Assembly: GCA_907163375.1 (NCBI GenBank)
Contig: CAJQUW010001473.1
Coordinates: 45,561 to 109,560 of the forward strand
Direction of reading: 5' to 3'
DNA from: Prostheceraeus crozeri
Lineage: Eukaryota > Platyhelminthes > Polycladida > Euryleptidae
DNA length: 64,000 nt
Part shown: piece by piece, positions 1-11,345 of the stretch
How positions within the stretch are numbered: the stretch's first letter is position 1
Layout of the letters: every line of letters begins with the position of its first letter
Notes under the pieces: generated by a model
Told to the model about the DNA's origin: nothing
Seen by the model: the letters and a program-made list of their open reading frames with translations, nothing else
Database searches by the model: none
Made by a program: the position numbers and the translations under genes

Positions 1-670
1 GACTTTACCTCCTGTTATCCTGATCAGAGTATAAACTGAATGGAAAGCACAACTTTCACTTATGACTTGGCTTTGGTAGTTAATAAGTTGAGGTGGGAAA
101 AATACGAGTATATGCCCGATTAATTTTATCTTTTCTTATTTTTAATAAATCAACTTTTCCATCTTGCATCTTGTGCTTTAGGGATTCCAGATTCATTTTC
201 GTGTTTATTTATGATGCAGCAGACACTAAATTACGGTAATCATTATTTCTTTTACAGATGTATGTATTTTTTTATGAAGTACATGTATGTTGCTTGGAGA
301 ATTATCATTTCAAGTTAAAAAAGAAGGGCAGTTGTGAAAGACACCTTGATGATATATTATAATTGCATGCTAAGCTATTTAGTATTATTGTTCATTTTTT
401 ACCAATCCTCCGGTCGCCCATTTTATTCCTTGATTCATTCTTCATTTATTTGCGAACTTCGTGAAGCTAATTTGAAAGTGGTTGTCATTTTTGTTTGTAT
501 TGGGGTTGATAAGGCAACGTCTTGACGTTGCCCGGCCTTTTCGGAAAACAGGTTTAGCAACATAGTTCGAGAATCTGTATCAAATGAATTAGTGGAAAGT
601 ATGTGGGGTTTTGATGTAGGCCTACTCGGAAATGAAAAAGTCTTACCTTCCTTGATTTGTTGCATTTCAG
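1..670. other. Lipin intron or upstream non-coding DNA
   Basis: No exon is supported here. The segment ends in a good 3' splice site (pyrimidine-rich tract, then TTTCAG at 665-670) that opens the first visible lipin exon. That exon starts inside a codon, so at least one earlier exon, including the conserved N-LIP domain, must lie upstream of the window. Short open frames here have no recognisable features. Confidence 0.5.
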
Positions 671-871
671 AAATAGCCAAACGAGACCTTTCTTTCTCTG
701 AATCGGATGTCTGGTCAATGGATCGACCTGCATCTCCATGCCGTTCTGATACTGAGGTTGAGACAGGAGAAAGTGTTCACCGACTTCCTGAAGCAGATGT
801 TGAATGGAAGTGGGGCGAACTACCAACCGTCCGAAGGCATTCGGTTGTCAGGGATACTCCGATTGAATCGC
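671..871 (+). CDS. LPIN: Lipin, internal exon with the WKWGELP motif
   Basis: The exon is bounded by TTTCAG before 671 and GTAAGT after 871. It enters and leaves one base into a codon. It encodes 67 codons, reading from an acidic Ser-rich stretch (SFSESD) through PCRSDTE to EWKWGELP. In lipins the SDTE/SDSE stretch followed by a Trp-x-Trp-Gly-Glu-Leu-Pro box is the conserved landmark of the otherwise variable middle region, so I assign this exon to lipin. The same protein continues through seven further exons on the + strand with matching phases. Lipin dephosphorylates phosphatidate to diacylglycerol at the ER and also acts in the nucleus. The N-LIP domain and polybasic region expected before this exon are not in the window. 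Confidence 0.85.
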
Positions 872-2355
872 GTAAGTTTGTTGACCAAATTCGGGGAATA
901 GTGGATAGCCGAGATTTTGATCTTCTTAATTGTGATATCTAAATTAAAATGGCGAATCAGGCAGAATTAAAGCAGTTCTTGTAGAATATGAGGAGATAGA
1001 AATGTTTGCTGAGCTTGAATGCTCTGGTAAACGAGCAGTCAGTAAAGGAAGCATACAGTTGGCAAAAGTTACGAACCATTCTGTAGACGGTTTGTATTTT
1101 CAACTTACTTTGCGTTGTGTTACCGACTATTCGCTCATTGCTTTAGCTACTAAGGCTTTTGATCGTTGCTCTGCATGTTAAAGTATTTGAAATTCAAATG
1201 ATTGAATAAATATTTAATGAACAACTTCGATCATCATAGCAATTCAAGAGCCACTTCTGAAAAGAAAATTCAAATTTATCATGAATTGCGGAAAATTGAA
1301 TAGTTGATTTATTATCGAAGTTTTAAGTTTCTAATTCAAGTTTCTGTGATGAACCTCATCACAGAAACCATGAAGACAGAAAGCACTCATGCATCCTGTG
1401 CCAGTGAAAATACTCCCGACATCTTCAAAAAGAATACAGTTTGTGTTAGGCATTCTTCTTTACAATATCGCTTTTAATTATTTTCGTCTCAATTCAATGT
1501 TTAGGCTTATAAAGCTTTCAATCTAGGTCTACGATACTAAATCGACATTTTAATATCATCAAGATAATGAACAGTATTTATTCAAGTGATGAGAGCAAAA
1601 AACATTTGATTTGCATCTTAACAACAACTACAAACTTTTCTGACTTATTAGATTTCATCATTACATTATGCCCTATTGTAAGGAGTCAGCAACTCAGCTG
1701 CCGATATACTGTCATCCGAACTACAAACGTTAGTAATTTCTAAAATAATTCGAATCTCGTTCCTAGGGTTCCTGTTCAAAATTTGAACTTTGTACGAATG
1801 CAAAATGCTTATTCAAGTTTGCGTTCTATGCGCAAACCACTGATAGTGTGGATGTGCATTGAAATCCGACGGCTGACCAAAATTGTCCGCGACCAATAGT
1901 TAACATACAAGCCGATACCCGATTAAAAATTCAACAAATATAAAACAAATCTTGCTCTTATCTCTTGATTTTTTCCTTCTAGGACTTGACTTCCTTATTA
2001 TTCAACAGTTGTGCATTGATGCATAGAATCGACTTTACTTTTTGTTGAAGGCATTTCACATAATGATTCAGAATACTTCTATTAACTGAAAATTATCTAC
2101 ATATTTTGTAGAATTATTATACATTTCCTCAAGCATTTAGGAAAAGTGATATTTGTTATCATCGAAGACTGAACTCAACATCGATATGTATTTGTTATCG
2201 TATTGTATAACTGCGTAGTAAATGCTCCATGAGGATAGGAAAAGGGAATCATTGATCGTCTTGAGAAAGGAAAAGCTCTTTAGTCGTTAGTCGAATTTGG
2301 AAATGTCATTCTCTCAGTTCAATCTTAGCATTTGCAGAACGTTTTTATCTTGCAG
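872..2355 (+). other. LPIN: Lipin intron
   Basis: Phase-1 intron bounded by GTAAGT and a pyrimidine-rich TTATCTTGCAG. It is AT-rich; I see no coding or repeat signal in it. Confidence 0.6.
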
Positions 2356-2407
2356 ATCAACTGAAGGAAGCAATCAAATGTGAGATCACAGAATCCAATG
2401 ATCATGG
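2356..2407 (+). CDS. LPIN: Lipin, 52-bp small exon
   Basis: This 52-bp exon was found from splice logic. It has a strong acceptor (TTTTTATCTTGCAG), a strong donor (GTGAGT), and a length that converts the phase-1 end of the exon at 871 into the phase-2 start required by the exon at 8027. Read through, it encodes about 17 residues (HQLKEAIKCEITESNDHG) joining in frame to SHGYSSPDSY. Without it the flanking lipin exons are out of frame with each other. It lies in the poorly conserved linker between the WKWGELP box and the SLCGGL box, so homology cannot confirm it. The evidence is the splice sites and phase only, and it could be alternatively spliced. Confidence 0.65.
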
Positions 2408-5400
2408 GTGAGTCTCACTTACTTTAGTGTTTACTTACTAAAGCATTAATTCATCATAAGTTTGCAGTGGCATTTACTTTTGTGGTCATCGATTTATGTA
2501 CTCAGCAGTAGAAAGTAAACCAGATTAAGGGTACTATAAATGTAGCATACATCGCAGTGAGGAAACGAGCTTGATATTGATTCAATGTGCTCAATTCATG
2601 TTTAAATAGACTTCGTCGAAATCCTTTGCATAGAGGTTTGGATCGAAGCAGAGATTTAGTAGATAAAATATGCGGGCGTAATAAAATGCCCATTGAGGAG
2701 TAATTTTTATTCATTTAAATGAGATAAAAGTTGACTTTTCTATGGAGTTCAACCGCTGTATGAGTATGAATGCTACATGAACTGTCAGTAAGTGATGCTT
2801 TTCGCTTTCAAATTCAAACGAATTTATATTAGATATTTTCATCATATAATACATTCCAATGACAAAATGTATAGTAGGAAATGGAAGAAAACCTTTTTAT
2901 TCACAAATATTTGAACAAAACGCAGTCATCACCAAACATGCTGATAATCGCTGACTGAATAAAAGACTATGTTGATACATGTATGCTTCATGAGTGGAGT
3001 GAAGATGACGTCAAATTACGAAATCAGTTTCCCTGCACGAGCATGAAAAATGAAACTTTCCGATCAACCTTCAAATTTGCGAATCAATTTCTGGTGACTG
3101 AATGATAATCAATGATCATACTGGTCTTGTGATTTTGCTGATAGGCACCCGGGAGACCATGATTCATTCCTCTATAGAATCAAATTAAAGACTTGTAAGA
3201 GAATGTAGATCCTGCGTTCACAGGATGAATGAGCCTCAAAGAATGAAGGCTCAAATGAATAAAGCGCGGCTACATGGCGATCAGAATTTCATTTCCCGAA
3301 CATTTACTGCGTTATTTGATTTATTGTCAGCACATTTATATTTTTTGCCTTCATATGAAAAAAGAACTTTTAGATCCTCACTGTAAGCTTTAGTAGAAAT
3401 GCAAGTCTTTATGATCATAATTTCGATATTGAAACTGTACAAGTCGTATTAATTAGTGCCACTCCGCTCACGCAATTAAATGTGCTTCAAAACGTGATAA
3501 TTGAAGATTGATAAAGAAGAACCAGTTGTAGCTTATCGACTCATCAGTCATTAACATGCTGAGATGAGTGGCGAATTCTTCATTCTGTTCGTCGATGGTG
3601 AACAACATTGAGATTTATTGATAAGGTCGATGCTTCAAGGATCTATAAAGCATCTCGTGGCATTCGGTTACAAGTTGCATTATCTGAGGCTCACACTGTA
3701 ATCTACTGCACATGCATTTGAGATAAATATCACGGCGCATAAATTGCGCAGTTATAATTTCAAGAGGTACAATTTTAAGACACTGTCATATTTCGTCAAC
3801 ATCGTGTTAGCTTTTTGTAGTCATACTATACACATACTTATCCACATGCCATATGTATCTCGTGTTAAGTAACAGCTCATCTAGCGAATTGATAAATGGT
3901 GCTTCTAAGTAACTTGTTTGCAATAGTCATCAGAATTTCCAATCGTTAATATCATTTTATACAATTTTTCTTCATTTAATTTGCAAATTGTTCAATTTAA
4001 TTACATAACACAAGAAGTTGATAGTATTTGGTAACATAGCAGCTCTATTGTCGATTGAAAATACTTGTATCTGTTTCTTTATCAGTTGTCATGAATTGAC
4101 TATCACAATGTTTTCAAACAGAAATTTAAGAATGAGCATTCATACATAGAACATTTTTTTCGTAGCCGTTCCAGAGAAAGAGACACTCTCTCTCCTCTTC
4201 AAAGACGCCGTAGCAAGTGAGAATGCATGGTTTGGTACTTTGGCATCGCTGCTTCAGTTCTGCTTTCCCTAAATGTACTTTAGAGATGTGAACAGATGAA
4301 GGGTTAGAGGATTGCAGTTAGTAAATAGGCATAATAATCATTTGGATTAAGGTATTTATATCATTGATTATGTTTGGTTCAAAAGCAGACATCTGAAAAG
4401 AGGAATATTTAAAGGAATAATTTCAAAAATGATATAAGCCTTGCAAGTTTGTTCATCTTGTAGATACAGTCATCAATATTGAAATCAGTCCATTATTGTA
4501 CAATAAGTGCTTTTAAACTGCATGCTTATAAATAGTTGAGTTTGCGTTTGTTGCGAGACGGAAATGAAAGTACAGAATGTAATGTGAACTATGCTTCTTG
4601 AACATCGCTTAAATTTAAGTTGATACCTGTGCTGACTTTTCTGATATCATTTATACTCGCTGCAGCTATATATGCGATTGTATGATTGACTTGTCGGATG
4701 CGAGAAATTCAAGATTTTTAGATATCTAAATCAAACTCTTCATTTGCACGGAATCTTTTCATCACTTAAGTATTTATTTTGCGCCATATCCTGGTTCCCC
4801 ATACTGTGTTTCCATCACGAAACTGATATCTTCGTTCGTCTTGCAGTACATCATCTTTGTCAGATAGATGTTTTGGTTGAATTTCTTATTACAACTAAAC
4901 TTAGTCTCTCTTCCATTGGAAATTGAGATAATAATAATCATGTCAAGTCTTCTTGATATTTCAAACATTATGATGAGCATGGATCTTGTTGAGAGTATTC
5001 TTCAAAGTACTGCCTCTTATCGTAATAGCTGTCAGTTTTTTGTTGGTGCTGACTATGAAATTACATTTTTATGTGAAGCAGTGTGCGTAATTCATTAAAT
5101 GGATTACAACTGTGTCATGACCAGTTTGCTCGTGACTTTGCATGTGTAGGTGGTGGTAATGACGGCAATAATGAATACCTGAATCATGGAATCCGGGTAT
5201 CCATTGCATAATAATAGTGAGGCCAAAGGTGCATCATCTGTAGAAGCATGCGGGCATCCTGCTATGACACGACACGTCAGTTCTTCCGCTACATAGCTTT
5301 ATTACAAGCCTGTCTTTGCATGTTCTACTCGATGCCCAAATTTAATAATCTAGCAACGTTGCTGAAAAAGATGTTGATAGTGCAGAAGAATGTGAGGTGT

Positions 5401-8026
5401 TTCAGTTTCATTTGGTTCAAAGCTTCTTGACAAACTTACCAAAAAGTTGCAGGACATTACTTTCGCATTTAATTAAGCTGCTGACAAGTAGACTTGCATG
5501 AAGTGCAGTTAAGTATCTGGAAAGGGAAGCAATTTTTTTTTGGGATGCCGGGTTTGAAGTAGAAATGTGAGAAGTTTTGTATCAGGGCTGCTAAAATATT
5601 TCATTCATGAGAGCTAGGATCCAATAATTTTTGTAAAATTATATAAGTTTTCGCATTATTATGAATATTCTTAATTTTCAAAATTGAGAACTGTCGTAAT
5701 TGAGGGTAACGTTAATTGTAATTTTAAATTTCACGTACATAATTTAAGGAAATGAAGCATGTAGTTTGATAGCAATAGTTACTACATTGACTAGAATGTT
5801 GTTGATTTAGTCGTATGTATTCACTTTGTGTTTTTCAAAAAGACTTGAGTTCTGTTCGATAGATTTTATTTCAATGGTGATAGCCTCTCGTATATGCATG
5901 TTCAACATCTATATAATTTTTCATTGACCATTTTCATCAGACAGCACTCTTTGAGAGTATTAGTGTCACCTCATGTGAACATTCATCTCGTCAGTAGTCT
6001 CTGCACATTTATTTAGGCTACACATTAATATTTTATTGATACACTTGAACTCTGAAACAAAGTATAGGCATCAAAATTAATACTAAGCAACTAAATAACC
6101 ACAGCATCATGAAAAGAATATTGTGCAAATTATGGTGAATGTGCATGTGGATGAGTCCGAGGTGCAGTCGCGCTCTGCAGTCACATTTAATAATGTACGT
6201 AAATGTTATGATCACATGAATTGAATCGATATTGAGAAAATATGCAAATGTTAGGTGTAGACAATGGTCCCGACATACAACTTTTAAAGTTTACATATTG
6301 CATCTAAGTCATATTAATCGAGGTAATATTTCAGTAAAGCCAGACGACAGGCTTATTATTCCGTGACTAACCGAAACAGTATTAGAACCTAAACGTGCAA
6401 GTACATACTATGGATTTACATTACATTCAGGCCTACGAGTTTTTATTCCAGGGAGTACATTCTTTTACTTTGAAACTTTGTTCGAACAACGACTTCATAA
6501 CATCACGACAATGCCACAGGAATTTTCGGTTTTCGTCAGATTTTCCGTTAGTGAAATGAAATAGTTCACACACGACATTTTATGTAGGAACTCCCATGAT
6601 ATCCTAGTTTTAAATCGCACTAATTTATTGATGTTTCTGAACTCTGAAACATAGTAAGCGCCTCAAAATCAAATTGTGAATGACATTTGAGTAAATTATT
6701 CGCACGAATGATCTTTTTGTAATTCAGCATAGATTGAGTCAATTGGTAATAAACTACCGGTAATTACAACATTTTTTGCACCTATAGCTTAATGTATTCT
6801 GCTATTGACCGACAGTTAAATAGGCATTCGCGTTTCCCGGTTTTGGCAAATTTTCAATTACGAAGGTAGGCAATAAGGAGGCTGCTTTATCCAGCATTGT
6901 GTTACTGTGAAATAGGACTTATTGCGAAATATCAGTTGAAAACTGACCATTTACATCAAACTGTTCTATATCACGAGAACTCATGGCTATCTGTGTATTC
7001 TGCTGTCTTATCAAAGCCCGACAGTGTAATGACATCTCTCTTATCTGTAAAAATGACTGCATTGCGCAGAAAATGATTCATCATACTGAAAGTCGTCTCA
7101 TAATGACGTCATGGCCGAGTGAAAATATTTACTCCATGCGTCATCGCTAATTTCATCAGATCATCAGACGATATGACATGTCTGATGTCTTTGATAATTA
7201 AAGCATCACACCATCGCTATCACAGGGACCGCCCATTTACAGATTTAGCAGATCGCCATTTGTATTGATAATGACTTATAGCACAAAAGTACGGTGCTCA
7301 TGTACTAAGAAAGTTAGTGACAATTGGCTTACGGTTCTTATTTATTTAAAGTAATCTGTGCTTGGATAGCGCTCACTTAAGTGAATCCTGATGAGTTGTA
7401 TCACAAAATGAATTAAGATGTTGTCTTTCAAGGCATTGCGAGGTGATTATAAGAATATCTAACTATTACTTAAAAATAATAAGATAATTCATGAAATAAA
7501 ATCTATGTTACTTTTGAGGATATCTTTCGCTTTCATTTTACTTATCAGAACTCGCTTGCATGACTCAAATGACTCAAAATATAATCGTATTTCTGTTATT
7601 GATTAAGCATGCATCTGAGCTGACGCTGTTGGTTATTTTCTGTTGGTTTATTTGCTTTGCTTATTCAACTATGTTCTAATCGTATGATAATTTGGCAAAA
7701 ATTTAAGACTTACTATCAACAACTGTGAATAAAATGCGCGTCAGAGTTCTGTCATAAATGCCTTTGCCAGCCATGGAAGCATGTATCGAGGGTGCTTCCC
7801 AGTGGTCGTGCTTAAATATTCCTAACTTTTCACTGATACATATGTTACATATGATACATGTTAATGCTTGTTTGCACGAAATTTCGGAATCTTCATGAGG
7901 CAACTATGTGGGACTTGCTGCCATCACTTATCTGAGACTATATTATGGCAAAGATGCTAATAGAATCTTCTGACAATGTAGTTTGATTCTTTTGTATTTT
8001 GTAATATTTATTACATTTGCTTGTAG
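2408..8026 (+). other. LPIN: Lipin intron, 5.6 kb
   Basis: AT-rich intron from GTGAGT to CTTGTAG. Apart from one dispersed repeat copy at 7066-7281 I see no recognisable gene or transposon. Short open frames at 4744-5098 and 6033-6215 lack splice context and family motifs. Confidence 0.55.
7066..7281 (+). repeat. Dispersed repeat, copy 1
   Basis: About 215 bp that recur in direct orientation at 10666-10872. Shared landmarks are GCAGAAAATGATT, CTCATAATGACGTCA, a TCAGATCATCAGACGATATG block, and TATCACAGGGA near the right end. Substitutions and a small indel (CACAC) separate the copies. I see no coding capacity, inverted termini or poly-A tail; it could be a SINE-like or MITE-like sequence or an old segmental duplication. 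Confidence 0.75.
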
Positions 8027-8339
8027 GTCTCATGGCTATTCCTCACCGGATTCCTATACGGAGGAGTCCGGATATCGAAGCGACAATGAATCCAGAGGTC
8101 AGTTTGCAATTGGTGATGTTCGGATGTCACTTTGTGGAGGTCTCGACAATGCCAGTTACAAACCTAGTCTTGAGCGCTTTCTTCAACACTTAGTGACTTT
8201 TGAGGAATTCTCTCAGGATCCCATGACTATACTTAAGAACGAAGACCTTGTTGTGCAGATTGGCGGAGAATTTTTCACCTGGCAATCTGCCGCCCCTCAG
8301 ATTGTTTCAATGGCTGCTTACATGACTCCTTTGTCTGAA
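8027..8339 (+). CDS. LPIN: Lipin, SLCGGL-box exon
   Basis: The exon starts after CTTGTAG and ends before GTAAGT; it begins with the last base of a split codon and ends on a codon boundary. Its product runs SPDSYTEESGYRSD, then DVRMSLCGGL, then FLQHLVTFEEF, PMTILKNEDLVVQIGGEFFTW and AAPQI. These match the lipin central block: a serine-rich SGxESD-like stretch, the I/V-x-SLCGGL box, the helix around F-x-x-x-V-x-x-x-x-F, and the NLVVKIGxxYYxWxxAAP strand. This block lies just N-terminal to the catalytic domain. Its conservation makes the assignment firm. Confidence 0.92.
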
Positions 8340-8401
8340 GTAAGTCTTAACGATATTCATAGATATCTAAAAGTGTAATATCATCTGTTCCTTGTTTACA
8401 G

Positions 8402-8737
8402 CGGTGCATGGAGCGATTGCGTCGACCTAAGTCTACAAAGACCGTCCGACGTGGTGGAATGCGATCATGGTTTCGCTGGGGACGTGGTCGGCATGAAAAT
8501 GCTGATACAGACTCTGAATTGAATGGTCCTGATACTCCACCTCTCTGCTCCTCCGTTCCTGAGCCTCGCTCTTCCTCAAACCTGCGCCACCCAACAGGTA
8601 ATGAGCAGGCTCTTCAAGCAGCGGTTCGCCTTCGCCAGGACTACTTTTCGGACACAGAACTGGACGCTCCTCCAACTGTGATCCGTGAACCACTGTCAGC
8701 ACCGCCTCGTCGAGTTCGGCTCACTTCAGATGAGATC
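8402..8737 (+). CDS. LPIN: Lipin, linker exon with basic WFxWxRGR motif
   Basis: Acceptor TTGTTTACAG, donor GTAAGT, both in phase 0. The 112 codons start RCMERLRRPKSTKT and continue with GGMRSWFRWGRGR, matching in character the GGRWWFSWRGR-type basic aromatic motif of lipins. A long low-complexity hydrophilic linker follows, then RRVRLTSDEI, which matches the RLTSxQL start of the C-LIP module. The intron on each side is short (62 and 68 bp). An antisense open frame over most of the exon is a coding shadow. Confidence 0.9.
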
Positions 8738-8805
8738 GTAAGTTGATTAGCTCCAAGTTTCTTCTATAGCGATCACTTTTGATATCTTTCCACTTTTCCT
8801 GACAG

Positions 8806-8954
8806 ACCCAACTCAACCTGAAACCGGGGAGGAATGAAATCGTATATTCCGTCACTACCCAGTTCCAGGGCACCACCCGCTGCTCCTGTTTCATCTATCT
8901 GTGGAAATGGAACGATCGACTGGTTGTGTCTGACATCGATGGAACCATCACCAA
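8806..8954 (+). CDS. LPIN: Lipin, catalytic DIDGT exon
   Basis: The exon runs from CCTGACAG to a GTAGGT donor and ends two bases into a codon. The product reads [22 protein letters not shown], then a cysteine pair, then [20 protein letters not shown]. The [14 protein letters not shown] strand is typical of the lipin C-LIP domain. DIDGT at 8932-8946 is the DxDxT catalytic motif of HAD phosphatases: the first Asp is the nucleophile, the second the acid/base. Both are intact, so the encoded enzyme should be catalytically competent as a Mg-dependent phosphatidate phosphatase. Confidence 0.93.
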
Positions 8955-9912
8955 GTAGGTATATTTTGTCTAGATTGATTCGTAACGAAATCTTGAACAG
9001 ACGACATCTGTCGTTATGCTTAATAAGAAAATAAACGCATTAGTAATTAAATGAGTAGGAAAGTAATATTGATTGACAATGCCTTTTTTAACGGCTTCCT
9101 TGATCATGTGGAAGCAGTTGTTACTATTAGTGCTGTGTTATCACAAATTATTACACTGTTGAACGGTTAGGTCAAGTATTCTTCCTAACAAAGTTCAGAT
9201 CCGATCTCATAGTGTGATCTGTGGTATTTCTAGCTCTAGCGGCACATCATGTGCGTGTGGTCTTTTGTACCACTGAATTATAGACGAATTATTCAAGGTT
9301 TTGAACTTTTCTTGTCACTCATAGATAATGATATGCTCATTCACTTCATCATCTTAAGCCGAACATTCTGACGCATTTGGGTAAATTTTGTATCGCCCTT
9401 GATAAAAATTCTCGAAGATCAAACAACTTTATTGTATCCTTCGCCAAGTTGTGTAGTAATTGTTTTTCAATTTAGTGTATTAGCGTGGCTACCATTTCAA
9501 CAGAATCATGCCTGTCATTATTTTTGATGATTATGCATTCATCTTTTATTGTTATTCTCGACTCACTTCATATTTGACTTTATTTGTGTTTTCAGCCTCA
9601 CGATTATCATTATTTAGGTTTCATGAAATAAATGTACGATTAATAAATGGCTTTTAGTCTTTACCACAGTTAATGCAGCACCATTTCGCGCTCAATTTTA
9701 CAATTTAATCGATTTCTTAACACTTCATTATGAAAACTCATGATACTACAAAAGTGTGAATTAATTTATCATGCAAAAATGATATCTCGATTGATATGAA
9801 GTTTTTTTAAATGCCTCTTGATTATTGTGTAAATGCGGTTTTTGATACTTCCTTTTACATGCTGCACTAGCATCTACGTATTTCTTTATCTATAATTCTA
9901 TTTTGTCTACAG
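8955..9912 (+). other. LPIN: Lipin intron, 0.96 kb
   Basis: Phase-2 intron between the DIDGT exon and the SDVWGHIY exon. AT-rich; no repeat or coding signal seen. Confidence 0.6.
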
Positions 9913-10155
9913 ATCAGATGTGTGGGGTCATATTTACACATTGATGGGCAGAGATTGGACGCAGGCAGGTGTTTGCAAATTGTATCGAATGATTGAAAAC
10001 AACGGATATCGCCTCATCTATCTCAGCTCTCGAGCCATCGGTCAGGCGACCATCACACGTGACTATCTTAACAGAATTCGTCAGGATGGTGATCTGTCTC
10101 TTCCAAACGGTCCAGTTCTACTGAATCCTCGATCCCTTTTCCATGCGTTCCACAA
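9913..10155 (+). CDS. LPIN: Lipin, HAD core exon
   Basis: The acceptor is GTCTACAG and the donor GTAAAT; the exon completes a Lys codon begun at 8953. It encodes [20 protein letters not shown], then [16 protein letters not shown], then the strand and helix up to [13 protein letters not shown]. It covers HAD motif II (the Ser in the YLSSRAIG strand) and the conserved GP-x-LL-x-P-x-SLF stretch. Mammalian lipins carry LGHIL, an LxxIL co-activator-binding motif, just after SD; here the same place reads WGHIY. The family match is otherwise strong. Confidence 0.93.
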
Positions 10156-10219
10156 GTAAATTGCTCATTATTGTTTATTCTATTAGGCTTGGATTAACAT
10201 TAACTGTTGCTTACTTCAG

Positions 10220-10334
10220 GGAGGTGATTGAACGGCGACCAGAGGAATTCAAAATTCAATGTTTAAAAGATGTTCGAAGTCTTTTCCCTCCAAATCCTCC
10301 TCCTCTATACGCGGGCTTTGGAAACCGGCCAAGT
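10220..10334 (+). CDS. LPIN: Lipin, [11 protein letters not shown] exon
   Basis: Acceptor TTACTTCAG, donor GTAAGT, 115 bp, ending in phase 0. The product is [18 protein letters not shown], then a [16 protein letters not shown] segment. It corresponds to the EVIEKKPEKFKxxCLxDI and PFYAAFGNRP motifs of lipin. The F-G-N-R stretch contributes metal and substrate binding in the HAD fold. The next exon continues with DTKAYVDVG in the expected family order, although it is 12.8 kb away. Confidence 0.93.
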
Positions 10335-10665
10335 GTAAGTGGATGTGTTTTGTATAAGTTTGCAGAACTACCAAGCATCGCATATTCCATGTTAAAGCTG
10401 TGTAATATGCTGGTAAATTGCAAGGATGCATGCTTATGTTGTTGCTTTATGTCGTCGAGTCATGCAATACTCCGTGATGACCCACGCAACTTTTTTCCTC
10501 CAATTATTTAGTTCTTCAATGATTTTCTCGTGTGATTATATACATCATAAATTAGATTATATTAGGGAATCGAGTAATTATTAGCGTTTGATTGCATTTT
10601 CAATTTATGATTGAAATTGTCAAAACTGCTAGGAATCTGTTTGTTTGTATATTTTGTTGAACAAT

Positions 10666-10872
10666 GCAGAAAATGATTTGTCATACTGAAAGGCGTCTCA
10701 TAATGACGTCAAGCATGAGTGAAAATATTTACTCCACACGTCATCGCTAATTTCATCAGATCATCAGACGATATGACATGTTTGATGTATTTGATAATTA
10801 AAGCATCGCTATCACAGGGATCGCCCATTTACAGATTTAGCAGCTCGTCATTTATATTGATAATAACTTATA
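10666..10872 (+). repeat. Dispersed repeat, copy 2
   Basis: Direct-orientation partner of 7066-7281, with the same block order, ending TAATAACTTATA. The two copies are in different introns of lipin, 3.6 kb apart. Confidence 0.75.
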
Positions 10873-10967
10873 ATACTCGTGCATGCAATATATACTTTAC
10901 AACAAGAAAAGAATAAAAAACTTCTTACAAAAAAGTAAAGTCATGCTCTTTGCTCAGCCCCAAGAAC

Positions 10968-11345
10968 TCAAATCTCATTACCTCTTTGGATATCAAGGCT
11001 CATTCGCTGCATTAACCATATAGATTCCCTTGTATCGTGTGTGACATCTGTAAGACGACTCTCGATCTTCTTGAGAAAATGAAGCGTCGATGAGCCCATC
11101 GAGCCGGAGGTTTCCACAGCAATTGATTGAAAAATGAAACGATCAGCTAGAGAGGAATACTTTTGTGACTTGCGTCTCTCTGCTGATGAGGCTGCGGAAC
11201 CGGTTGGGTGACTGATGCATGCAGTGCTGTTAAGGAGGTGTCTCTGCTCGTTGCGTCCCACACTAGGCACTTGACTCTCGCGAATGGGAAATAGTGACAC
11301 CATCTGGACGCTTCCCATTGCCGCGGTCCAGGCCAACTGGTTCAA
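10968..11345 (-). pseudogene. C-terminal remnant of a non-LTR (LINE) retroelement protein
   Basis: A 125-codon open frame whose C-terminal half reads KYSSLADRFIFQSIAVETSG, then SMGSSTLHFLKKIESRLTDV, then DTRESIWLMQRMSLDIQRGN. A KY-S-L-x-x-x-F-I-F-x-P/S-x-AVET-x-G, FL-x-x-x-x-x-R-L, D-x-RE-x-x-x-x-x-Q-R-x-S-x-x-I-Q-R pattern is one I know from the C-terminus of LINE-type elements in marine invertebrate genomes. No reverse transcriptase domain or 3' tail is visible next to it, so it is a truncated copy. A host gene is unlikely because there is no splice context. The family call is from memory of the pattern and is moderately sure. Confidence 0.5.

Noticed and set aside
7385..7420. CCTGATGAG as another hammerhead
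   Set aside because: No stem II or GAAA downstream.
8433..8702. Antisense open frame over a lipin exon
   Set aside because: Shadow of the coding strand; no splice sites or motifs.
11180..11215. CTGATGAGG as another hammerhead
   Set aside because: No GAAA at the right distance (GGAACC instead), no stem I and no GUC.
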